A stretch of DNA of 8,669 nt, taken from assembly GCA_013823505.1 (NCBI GenBank), contig PNMH01000124.1:1-8669 (forward strand), given 5' to 3'. The translations under genes were made by a program, and so were the position numbers. The notes beneath the pieces were generated by a model. The model did no database searches and had not been told where the DNA came from. It was given only the letters and a program-made list of their open reading frames with translations. The stretch comes from Polaromonas sp. (lineage in GTDB: Bacteria > Pseudomonadota > Gammaproteobacteria > Burkholderiales > Burkholderiaceae). This document shows, one piece after another, positions 1 through 7,298 of the stretch. Numbering within the stretch: the first letter of the stretch is position 1; every line of letters begins with the position of its first letter.

Positions 1-61
1 TGCGGTCTTCGCTCAGGTTGACGTTGTTGGGGATCTTTTCGCTGTAGTTGATGCTGGACAT
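1..61 (-). CDS. boxB: Benzoyl-CoA 2,3-epoxidase (oxygenase) subunit BoxB, N-terminal fragment
   Basis: Only the first 20 codons are present; the gene runs off the left edge. The visible protein starts MSSINYSEKIPNNVNLSEDR, which I recognise as the BoxB N-terminus. BoxB is the diiron oxygenase component that, with the reductase BoxA, converts benzoyl-CoA to the 2,3-epoxide in the cytoplasm. The start codon (59-61 on the minus strand) is preceded by GGAGA at 69-73, seven bases away. The gene follows boxC on the same strand across a 104-bp gap with no promoter-like or TGCA operator sequence that I can see, so it is probably co-transcribed from the boxC promoter. The call rests on a short stretch plus very strong context. 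Confidence 0.88.
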   Translation of the reverse strand, partial: MSSINYSEKIPNNVNLSEDR

Positions 62-87
62 GGCTTTCTCTCCAATGGGCAGTTCAA

Positions 88-123
88 CGGTGGAGTCTGT
101 TGCGGTTGCTGCGGGCTCCACCG
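88..123 (-). other. Intercistronic hairpin between boxC and boxB
   Basis: The arms 88-95 (CGGTGGAG) and 116-123 (CTCCACCG) form a perfect 8-bp inverted repeat around a 20-base loop, in the 104-bp gap between the boxC stop and the boxB start. No U-run follows in the direction of transcription, so it does not look like an intrinsic terminator. An mRNA-processing or stability element, or chance in GC-rich DNA, are the alternatives. Confidence 0.4.
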
Positions 124-165
124 GGATACCCACCGCACAACGTTTCTGAAACGGGCTTCGCGACC

Positions 166-1875
<1,710 letters not shown>

Positions 1876-1876
1876 G

Positions 1877-1916
1877 GGTTTGTCTCCTCGGGGCTGCATG
1901 GAGGCCCCGACAAACC
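1877..1916 (-). promoter_or_regulatory. Hairpin in the boxC leader enclosing the Shine-Dalgarno
   Basis: On the transcript, GGUUUGUC (1909-1916) can pair perfectly with GACAAACC (1877-1884), and GGGGC (1904-1908) with GCCCC (1890-1894). This leaves a 9-base loop (1895-1903) and puts the Shine-Dalgarno core GAGGA (1885-1889) into a 5-base bulge. CUCC in the loop could alternatively pair with the Shine-Dalgarno itself. The 3' arm ends one base before the boxC start codon. All 13 pairs are Watson-Crick. A translational control role is inferred; no ligand or temperature response can be read from the sequence. Confidence 0.5.
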
Positions 1917-1947
1917 GGCATTCAACTGCCAGCGGGAGCCCAATGAC

Positions 1948-1963
1948 GTGAATAATATTTCAC
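1948..1963. promoter_or_regulatory. Imperfect palindrome over the boxC -10 box
   Basis: GTGAA (1948-1952) and TTCAC (1959-1963) form 5-bp inverted arms separated by six bases, covering the -10 hexamer of the boxC promoter. The CRP/FNR-like reading (TGTGA...TCAC) has N8 rather than N6, so it does not fit those families. It could be the site of a second regulator or a chance consequence of an AT-rich -10 region. Confidence 0.25.
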
Positions 1964-1980
1964 AAAACCAAAAAGGTCAA
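1952..1980 (-). promoter_or_regulatory. Sigma70-type promoter of boxCB
   Basis: On the minus strand, TTGACC (1975-1980) and TATTAT (1952-1957) are separated by exactly 17 bp, five of six matches to consensus in each box. The spacer is AT-rich, unlike the surrounding DNA. Transcription would start around 1944-1946, giving a leader of about 70 nt before boxC. The BoxR-type operator 1981-1994 is immediately upstream of the -35 with no gap. Confidence 0.8.
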
Positions 1981-1994
1981 TGCACTTTTATGCA
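1981..1994. promoter_or_regulatory. Putative BoxR operator O1 (TGCA-N6-TGCA) at the boxC promoter
   Basis: The sequence TGCACTTTTATGCA differs at one position from the 14-mer at 3013-3026 in the boxR/boxD control region. From memory, BoxR of Azoarcus binds a TGCA-N6-TGCA palindrome, which matches here. The site abuts the -35 of the boxC promoter. It also overlaps the 3' end of boxR: the stop codon is 1988-1990 and the right half-site encodes the last Ala and one base of the His codon. Binding by BoxR is inferred. Confidence 0.75.
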
Positions 1995-2938
1995 TGTTTT
2001 GTAACCAGGCCCAATTGCTCGCGCACCTGAACGCGCAGCGCCTGGAAGGCGTCTTCCAGGCTGTAGGCACTCGTGTTGAAGCTCATGTCGGCCTTGGAAT
2101 AGAAGGCCGAGCGCCCGGCCAGGATGCGCTTCAAATCCTCCATGGCTTCGCGGCTCGCGGCCATGGGACGCATGTCGCCCTGGGCGGCCACGCGGCTCAT
2201 GTGGTCGGCCGGATCGGCCTGCAGCCACACGGTGGAGCAGTGGGAGAGCAGCAGGTTGAAATTGGCCGCGTCCGACACCAGTCCGCCGGGCGTGGCAATC
2301 ACCACCTCGGGGTAAATCTGAATCGCCTCTTCCAACGCGCGGCGCTCGTAGCGGCGGTAGGCCGGCGTGCCGTAGAGGGAGTGGATCTCGTTGATGCTGC
2401 AGCCGGCGAACTTCTCGATTTCGCGGCTGAGTTCGATGAAGGCAAAGCCCAGGTCGTCGGCCAGGCGCTGGCCCAGCGTGGATTTGCCGGCGCCGCGCAG
2501 ACCGATCAAGGCGATGCGGGCGCTGCGGCCGGGGTCACCACCGGGCACGGCACCGCCGCCCAGCAGGCCACCAATGGCCACGCGAACACGGCGCAAATCG
2601 GCCTCGCCACGGCCTTCCAGCAGTTCGCGAATCAGTAGCCATTCAGGTGAGCTTGTGCTCACATCACCGAGCAATTCGGCCAGCGAACAATGCAGGGCCT
2701 GCGACACCTGCAGCAGCACCAGGATGGAGGCGTTGCCGGTGCCGTACTCCAGGTTGGCCAGGTGCCGCTCGGACACGTCGGCCGCCACGGCCACGGCCTT
2801 GCGCGTCATGCCGCGGCGCGAGCGCAGGGTGCGAACGCGCTCGCCGAGCGCCACCAGAAAGGGATTTCTCGCCTCCTCGTCAACCGGGGCGGCGTCGACG
2901 GGCACGGCGGCCATCAGGCCGGAATCGGCAGCATCCAT
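1988..2938 (-). CDS. boxR: BoxR, benzoyl-CoA-responsive transcriptional regulator (XRE HTH + shikimate-kinase-like domain)
   Basis: The 316-aa protein has the BoxR/BzdR architecture. Residues about 29-92 are an XRE-type helix-turn-helix with GMTRKAVAVAADVSERHLANLE in the recognition region (43-64). A linker with a Gly-rich stretch (about 123-134) follows. Residues about 140-312 resemble shikimate kinase, with the P-loop GLRGAGKST at 146-154 and a VIATPGG segment at 213-219. The family represses box genes and is released by benzoyl-CoA; that is known for homologues, inferred here. Relative to AroK, the shikimate-binding Asp pair is replaced (IELSREIEK, 168-176), while an Arg-Pro (RP at 257-258) is retained, consistent with an altered ligand pocket. 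The start at 2936-2938 has only a weak CAGG six bases upstream. No terminator separates it from boxC, so readthrough is possible. Confidence 0.93.
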   Translation of the reverse strand: MDAADSGLMAAVPVDAAPVDEEARNPFLVALGERVRTLRSRRGMTRKAVAVAADVSERHLANLEYGTGNASILVLLQVSQALHCSLAELLGDVSTSSPEWLLIRELLEGRGEADLRRVRVAIGGLLGGGAVPGGDPGRSARIALIGLRGAGKSTLGQRLADDLGFAFIELSREIEKFAGCSINEIHSLYGTPAYRRYERRALEEAIQIYPEVVIATPGGLVSDAANFNLLLSHCSTVWLQADPADHMSRVAAQGDMRPMAASREAMEDLKRILAGRSAFYSKADMSFNTSAYSLEDAFQALRVQVREQLGLVTKHA

Positions 2939-3012
2939 GGTGTGCCTGAACTTTCAAACGGTTTCATCGGGCTCGGGGAAAACCCGTCGGGGGCTTGCCA
3001 AGCGTCGCAACA

Positions 3013-3026
3013 TGCACTTTAATGCA
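3013..3026. promoter_or_regulatory. Putative BoxR operator O2 (TGCA-N6-TGCA) between boxR and boxD
   Basis: TGCACTTTAATGCA matches operator O1 (1981-1994) at 13 of 14 positions, including both TGCA half-sites and the CTTT and A of the spacer. It lies 4 bp upstream of the candidate boxD -35 and could serve boxR as well. The assignment to BoxR rests on its position, on the repeat with O1, and on the recalled TGCA-N6-TGCA consensus for Azoarcus BoxR. Confidence 0.75.
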
Positions 3027-3030
3027 CATC

Positions 3031-3060
3031 TCGACGCACGCAAGATAGTGCATTTATAGC
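3031..3060 (+). promoter_or_regulatory. Candidate promoter of boxD-bclA
   Basis: TCGACG (3031-3036) and TATAGC (3055-3060), 18 bp apart, each match four of six consensus bases. The arrangement, a TGCA-N6-TGCA operator just upstream of the -35, resembles the boxC promoter but is much weaker in sequence. A single TGCA half-site (3049-3052) sits in the spacer. The exact hexamers are uncertain. Confidence 0.4.
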
Positions 3061-3074
3061 GCCATTCTCCATCC

Positions 3075-3096
3075 GCGAACAGCCTTGGCGGTTCGC
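3075..3096. other. 22-bp imperfect palindrome in the boxD leader
   Basis: The arms GCGAAC (3075-3080) and GTTCGC (3091-3096) are perfect, and the inner GCC/GGC extends the symmetry to nine of eleven paired positions. It lies between the putative boxD promoter and its start codon, so it could act as a DNA operator or as an RNA hairpin. No family is suggested by the sequence. Confidence 0.4.
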
Positions 3097-3114
3097 CCAC
3101 CCCCATTCACCCAC

Positions 3115-4689
3115 ATGACCACCACCCCCTTGCTCCCCAACCACCTCGGCGGCCAATGGGTCACCGGCACCGGCGCGAGCACGCCATTGTTCGACCCGGT
3201 GCTCGGCACCGAGCTGGCGCGCGTGAGCAGCGCCGGCCTGGACCTGACCGCCGGCTTCGCCTTCGCCCGCGAACAGGGCGGCGCTGCATTGCGTGCCCTG
3301 AGCTACGGCGAACGCGCTGCCTTGCTGGGCGCCATCGTCAAAGTGCTGCAAACCCACCGCGACGCTTACTACGAGATCGCCACCGCCAACTGCGGCACCA
3401 CCACCAGGGACTCGGCGGTCGACATCGACGGCGGCATCTTCACGCTGGGTTACTACGCCAAACAGGGCGAAGCCCTGGGCAGTGCCCATGCGCTGCTGGA
3501 TGGCGAGCGCATCCGCATGGGCAAGGACCCGGTGTTCCAGACCCAGCACATCCTGAGCCCCACGCGCGGCGTGGCCCTGTTCATCAACGCGTTCAACTTC
3601 CCGAGCTGGGGCTTGTGGGAGAAGGCCGCCCCGGCGTTGCTCTCGGGCGTGCCGGTGATCGTGAAGCCCGCGACCGCCACCGCGTGGCTCACCCAGCGCA
3701 TGGTGAAAGACGTGATCGACGCGGGCATCCTGCCGCCAGGCGCACTCTCCGTGGTGTGCGGCTCGTCCGCCGGGCTGATGGACCAGCTGCAGCCCTTCGA
3801 CGTGGTCTCCTTCACCGGCTCGGCCGAGACGGCGCGCATCATCCGCAGCCACCCCGCCGTGGCCGAGCGGTCGGTGCGTTGCAACATTGAAGCGGACAGC
3901 CTCAACAGCGCCCTGCTGGACCCGACCGCCACAACCGACAGCGAATCCTTCGGCCACTTGGTGAGCGAGGTCGTTCGCGAAATGACGGTCAAGAGCGGCC
4001 AGAAGTGCACCGCGATCCGCCGCGTATTCGTGCCACGCGCGCTCTTTGATGCCGTGGCCCAGGCCATCGGCGCCAAGCTCGCCAAGACGTCGGTGGGCAA
4101 CCCGCGCAATGAGGCCGTGCGCATGGGCGCGCTGGTGAGCCAGGAACAGAAAGCCAGCGTGATCGAGGGCATTGCCAAGCTGCGGGCCGAGGCCGAGGTG
4201 CTGTTCGACGGCGACAGCGCCGCGCTGGTGGACGCCGATGCCTCCTCTGCCTGCGTGGCGCCGGTGCTGCTGGGTTCGCGCGAGCCGGCCAAGGCCAACG
4301 TGCTGCACGAGGTGGAAGTGTTCGGCCCGGTGGCCACGCTCATGGCGTACGACAGCATCGAACAGGCCTACGAGTTGATCCGGCGCGGCGAAGGCTCGCT
4401 GGTGTGTTCGGTCTACAGCGCCGATCCGGCCTTCATCGCCGCCGCGTCGCTTGAACTCGGCTCGGCCCACGGCCGCGTGCACGCCATCTCGCCCGACGTG
4501 GCGGCCAGCCAGAGTGGCCACGGCAACGTGATGCCGATGTCGCTGCACGGCGGCCCGGGCCGCGCCGGTGGCGGTGAAGAACTCGGCGGCCTGCGGGCGC
4601 TGGGCTTCTACCACCGCCGCAGCGCGGTGCAAGCCAGCAGCGCCGCGCTGGACGTGCTCGCCGCCTCGGCGGTAGCCTTGAAATACTGA
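3115..4689 (+). CDS. boxD: 3,4-dehydroadipyl-CoA semialdehyde dehydrogenase BoxD
   Basis: This 524-aa aldehyde dehydrogenase superfamily enzyme oxidises 3,4-dehydroadipyl-CoA semialdehyde to 3,4-dehydroadipyl-CoA acid, with NADP+ in characterised homologues (EC 1.2.1.77). Catalytic elements are visible: Asn161 in NAFNFPSWG, Lys184 in VIVKPAT (cofactor binding), FTGS in the Rossmann region, general base Glu259 in NIEADSLNS and nucleophile Cys298 in SGQKCTA. The Glu motif departs from the usual ELGGK form, as in the related PaaZ dehydrogenase domain. The ATG at 3115 was chosen because [15 protein letters not shown] looks like a natural N-terminus; an in-frame TTG at 3085 is the alternative. Neither has a Shine-Dalgarno; the upstream bases are C-rich. 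bclA follows after 30 bp, so the two are probably one operon. Confidence 0.93.
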   Translation: MTTTPLLPNHLGGQWVTGTGASTPLFDPVLGTELARVSSAGLDLTAGFAFAREQGGAALRALSYGERAALLGAIVKVLQTHRDAYYEIATANCGTTTRDSAVDIDGGIFTLGYYAKQGEALGSAHALLDGERIRMGKDPVFQTQHILSPTRGVALFINAFNFPSWGLWEKAAPALLSGVPVIVKPATATAWLTQRMVKDVIDAGILPPGALSVVCGSSAGLMDQLQPFDVVSFTGSAETARIIRSHPAVAERSVRCNIEADSLNSALLDPTATTDSESFGHLVSEVVREMTVKSGQKCTAIRRVFVPRALFDAVAQAIGAKLAKTSVGNPRNEAVRMGALVSQEQKASVIEGIAKLRAEAEVLFDGDSAALVDADASSACVAPVLLGSREPAKANVLHEVEVFGPVATLMAYDSIEQAYELIRRGEGSLVCSVYSADPAFIAAASLELGSAHGRVHAISPDVAASQSGHGNVMPMSLHGGPGRAGGGEELGGLRALGFYHRRSAVQASSAALDVLAASAVALKY

Positions 4690-4719
4690 TCACCAAACGC
4701 CCGCAGAGGAGACAAAACC

Positions 4720-6285
4720 ATGACCGCCAACCACGTCGCACCGCCGCCAGAGCGCTTCAACTTCGCGCGCCACCTGCTCGCGCTCAACACCGGCCGCGCC
4801 AGCAAGAACGCCCTCATCGACGACCAGGGCAGCCTGACCTACGGCGAACTCGCCGACCAGGTGCGGCGGTTCTCCAGCGCGCTCACCGCGCTGGGCCTGC
4901 GGCGCGAAGAGCGCGTGCTGCTGCTCATGCACGACAGCAGCGACTGGGTGGTGGCCTTTCTCGGCGCACTGCACGCAGGCGTGGTGCCGGTGGCGGTGAA
5001 CACGCTGCTGACCGCGCAGGACTATGGCTACATGCTGGCCAACAGCCGTGCACAGGCTGTGTTGGTGTCGGCTGCGCTGCTGCCCACGCTGCAGACCGCA
5101 CTGGCCTCGCAGGCCACCGAGGTGAAGCACCTGATCGTCTCGCGCGCCACCGACAACCTGCCGGCGGGCGCTCACGACTTCGCCACCCTGATCGCGAACC
5201 ACCTGCCCGCCGAGCCGGCCGACACGCACGGCGACGAGCCCGCGTTCTGGCTTTACTCCAGCGGCTCCACCGGCGCACCCAAGGGCACGGTGCACACCCA
5301 GTCCAACCTGTACTGGACGGCCGAGTTGTACGGCAAGGCCGTGCTCGGCCTGCGGGAAAGCGACGTGGTGTTTTCTGCGGCCAAGCTGTTCTTCGCCTAC
5401 GGTCTGGGCAATGCCCTGACCTTCCCGCTGACCGTGGGCGCCAGCGTGGTGCTGATGGCCGAACGGCCGACACCACAGGCCTGCTTCAAGCGCTTCACCG
5501 AACTCAAACCCACGGTGTTCTATGGCGCACCCACCGGCTTTGGCGGCATGCTCGCCAGCCCCGACCTGCCCAGGAAGGGCGACGTGGCGTTGCGCCTGTG
5601 CTCCTCGGCCGGTGAAGCGCTTCCGCAAGACATCGGCCAACGCTGGACCAATCACTTCGGCGTGGAAATCATCGACGGCATCGGCTCCACCGAGATGCTC
5701 CATGTGTTCCTCTCCAACCGACCGGGCGACGTGCGCTACGGCACCACCGGCAAACCGGTGCCGGGCTACCAGATCGAGTTGCGCGGCGAAGACGGTCAAC
5801 CCGTTCCCGATGGCGAGATCGGCGACCTGTACATCCAGGGCCCGAGTGCCGCGCTGATGTACTGGAACAACCGTGCCAAGACCCGAGACACCTTCCAGGG
5901 CGGCTGGACCAAGGCTGGCGACAAGTACTCGCGCGATGCCGACGGCTACTGCACCTACGCCGGACGCAACGACGACATGCTGAAGGTCAGCGGCATCTAT
6001 GTGAGTCCGTTCGAAGTGGAAGCCACGCTGGTGCAACACCCGGCGGTGCTGGAAGCCGCCGTGATCGGCAAAACGGATGCCGACGGTTTGACCAAGACCA
6101 AGGCTTTCGTGGTGCTCAAGAGCGGCGCACAGGCCACCGAGGCCGAGTTGCAGGCGTTCGTGAAGGAGAAGCTGGCGCCCTACAAGTACCCGCGCTTCAT
6201 CGAGTTCCTGCCCGAGTTGCCCAAGACGGCCACCGGCAAGATCCAGCGCTTCAGGCTTCGCGAACGCGAAGCGCCCCGAGCCTGA
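4720..6285 (+). CDS. bclA: Benzoate-CoA ligase
   Basis: The 521-aa ANL-superfamily (acyl-CoA synthetase) enzyme activates benzoate with ATP and CoA to benzoyl-CoA, the entry step of the box route. Motifs in order: P-loop YSSGSTGAPKG at 179-189; IDGIGSTEML at 318-327 (adenine/acyl pocket); TKAGDKY followed by YAGRNDDMLKVSG around 409-432 (hinge); and the adenylation Lys507 in PKTATGKIQRF. The GSTEML-HVFLSNRPGD segment and the box context favour benzoate over other aryl acids; substituted benzoates may also be accepted. AGAGGAGA at 4705-4712 is a strong ribosome binding site seven bases before the ATG. It follows boxD closely without a visible promoter. The gene ends 15 bp from the convergent acetyltransferase gene. 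Confidence 0.93.
   Translation: MTANHVAPPPERFNFARHLLALNTGRASKNALIDDQGSLTYGELADQVRRFSSALTALGLRREERVLLLMHDSSDWVVAFLGALHAGVVPVAVNTLLTAQDYGYMLANSRAQAVLVSAALLPTLQTALASQATEVKHLIVSRATDNLPAGAHDFATLIANHLPAEPADTHGDEPAFWLYSSGSTGAPKGTVHTQSNLYWTAELYGKAVLGLRESDVVFSAAKLFFAYGLGNALTFPLTVGASVVLMAERPTPQACFKRFTELKPTVFYGAPTGFGGMLASPDLPRKGDVALRLCSSAGEALPQDIGQRWTNHFGVEIIDGIGSTEMLHVFLSNRPGDVRYGTTGKPVPGYQIELRGEDGQPVPDGEIGDLYIQGPSAALMYWNNRAKTRDTFQGGWTKAGDKYSRDADGYCTYAGRNDDMLKVSGIYVSPFEVEATLVQHPAVLEAAVIGKTDADGLTKTKAFVVLKSGAQATEAELQAFVKEKLAPYKYPRFIEFLPELPKTATGKIQRFRLREREAPRA
6251..6285. other. Hairpin-forming inverted repeats at the 3' end of bclA
   Basis: GCTTCGC (6255-6261) and GCGAAGC (6266-6272) form a 7-bp stem with a 4-base loop. 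An overlapping pair, TCAGGCT (6251-6257) and AGCCTGA (6279-6285, which includes the bclA stop), forms a longer alternative stem. They lie where the convergent transcripts meet. Neither direction has a U-run, so this is at best a non-canonical bidirectional stop or an mRNA-end structure. Confidence 0.4.
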
Positions 6286-6300
6286 CGCCGGGCACCCGCA

Positions 6301-7155
6301 TCAGCCCACTTCGGGGCTCGTCAGGGCGTACAGCCGCGACAGCGCGAGTTGCGGTGAGGGGCCTCGGTACATGCGCGCGGTGGGGAACGTGGCCTCCAGG
6401 CCCTGGCGCAGCGCCAGCTGGGTGGCCAGAGGGTTGCACTCGGGCACGTCCATGAAGACCGGCTCTGCGGCGGACACCCGGGCGCACAGCGCCTCGAACA
6501 AGGCCTCGGCGATCGCGGGCGAATCCGCGCACAGGGGAGCCAGCTTGTGGCCCTGCACACAGGCCCTCAGCACACCGTAGCCCCGCAACGCGCCGTCCTC
6601 CCACCACCCCAGCGCATGGCTCTGCGGCAGCTGGATCCAGGCTTGCAGAAATGCCGGGCGCGGCTCGAGCTGAAAGGCGTGGTCGTAGGCAGTCAGCGCT
6701 TCAAACGGCACGTCGGACAGCGGCACCACACGCCGGTCAGGGACACCCGATCCTTCCCGACCCCGGCCCTGGTAGCGCAGGTTGTACCAGGCGAGTTCAA
6801 AGCCGGAGCGGCGGTAGTTGTCCTGCTGCTTCACCACGCCGTCAAGGCCCACCACGCAGCCCGCGACGCGGTTCATGGCAGCGCTCCAGATGGCCCTGCC
6901 CAGCCCGTGCCCGCGCAGCAGCGGGTCGACGATGTAGAACCCCAGAAACGCGTAGCGGCTGCTGTAACGAACGCACGAGATCGACGCCACGGGTCCTTCG
7001 CCCAACCAGCCCATGAAAAACCCCTCGGGGTCCAGACCGTGCAGCGCATCCCCGTCGTGAAGCCCGGGATTCCAGCCCTCCCGCTCGGCCCAGCGCAGGG
7101 CGATGGACAGGTGGTCTCGGGTCATGTGTCGAATCTGGTAAGACGCAAGTGGCAC
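6301..7155 (-). CDS. GNAT family N-acetyltransferase with Acetyltransf_18-like C-terminal domain
   Basis: A 284-aa cytoplasmic protein of two GNAT-like halves. Residues about 7-130 form a GNAT domain: EGWNPGLHD at 26-34, FLGFYIVDPLLRGHGLGRAIW at 70-90 with the acetyl-CoA pyrophosphate-binding RGHGLGRA, and GLDGVVKQQDNYRRSGF at 103-119. Residues about 140-284 match the Acetyltransf_18 (YitH-type, former DUF1248) pattern, including ARMYRG near 260-265 and the C-terminal LTSPEVG. The acceptor substrate of this family is not known to me. I chose the GTG start (7153-7155) because GGGAGA at 7161-7166 lies five to six bases upstream; an ATG 18 codons further upstream lacks a ribosome binding site. 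It is convergent with bclA and separated from mrp by a terminator, so it is probably not part of the benzoate pathway. Confidence 0.85.
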   Translation of the reverse strand: MPLASYQIRHMTRDHLSIALRWAEREGWNPGLHDGDALHGLDPEGFFMGWLGEGPVASISCVRYSSRYAFLGFYIVDPLLRGHGLGRAIWSAAMNRVAGCVVGLDGVVKQQDNYRRSGFELAWYNLRYQGRGREGSGVPDRRVVPLSDVPFEALTAYDHAFQLEPRPAFLQAWIQLPQSHALGWWEDGALRGYGVLRACVQGHKLAPLCADSPAIAEALFEALCARVSAAEPVFMDVPECNPLATQLALRQGLEATFPTARMYRGPSPQLALSRLYALTSPEVG

Positions 7156-7247
7156 GTTGATCTCCCGGGGGTATGAGGCATCACATCCGAAACGCAAGGG
7201 CCACGCCATACCGCATTGGCACTACTTCCATGACCTGGCGCGGGCGC

Positions 7248-7275
7248 AAAAAAAGCCGGCTATGAACCGGCTTTT
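7248..7275 (-). terminator. Intrinsic terminator of mrp
   Basis: On the minus strand, AAAAGCCGG (7267-7275) and CCGGCTTTT (7251-7259) form a 9-bp stem with a 7-base loop, and the T-run spans seven bases (7248-7254). It lies 23 bp past the mrp stop and upstream of the acetyltransferase start, so the two minus-strand genes are separate transcription units. Confidence 0.9.
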
Positions 7276-7281
7276 GCACTC

Positions 7282-7297
7282 GCGGCGAAACCGCCGC
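7282..7297 (-). other. Second hairpin directly after the mrp stop codon
   Basis: GCGGCG (7282-7287) and CGCCGC (7292-7297) form a 6-bp GC-only stem with a 4-base loop, one base past the stop codon at 7299-7301 and just before the intrinsic terminator. No U-run of its own; it may assist termination or protect the 3' end. Confidence 0.4.
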
Positions 7298-7298
7298 T

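Larger units (their letters stand above)
2939..3114. promoter_or_regulatory. Divergent boxR/boxD control region
   Basis: This 176-bp region separates the boxR and boxD starts and holds no gene. It contains a full TGCA-N6-TGCA palindrome (3013-3026), an isolated TGCA at 3049-3052, a candidate boxD promoter and a leader palindrome (3075-3096). For boxR no convincing promoter is seen. A weak minus-strand candidate has -35 TTGCGT (3038-3043) and a poor AT-rich -10 that would lie inside the operator, which would imply autoregulation. Confidence 0.7.

Noticed and set aside
1876..1899. Upstream in-frame ATG that would extend BoxC by eight residues
   Set aside because: It lies in the hairpin loop without a Shine-Dalgarno, and the extra codons include the real ribosome binding site of the downstream ATG.
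1948..1964. CRP/FNR-type site at the boxC promoter
   Set aside because: The TGTGA and TCAC halves are separated by eight bases rather than six.
3085..3114. TTG start that would extend BoxD by ten residues
   Set aside because: No ribosome binding site, the extra residues are Pro-rich and unlike a conserved N-terminus, and the leader palindrome covers this codon. Kept only as an alternative.
3019..4632. 537-residue minus-strand open frame opposite boxD
   Set aside because: It covers the same DNA as boxD with His/Arg/Gly-rich antisense composition and no domain. The boxD frame has all catalytic ALDH residues.
4690..6039. 449-residue minus-strand open frame opposite bclA
   Set aside because: Antisense shadow of bclA; no ribosome binding site or family motif seen.
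7181..7231. Sixteen-codon minus-strand frame upstream of the acetyltransferase, as a possible leader peptide
   Set aside because: No good ribosome binding site, no run of regulatory codons and no attenuator-like structure after it.
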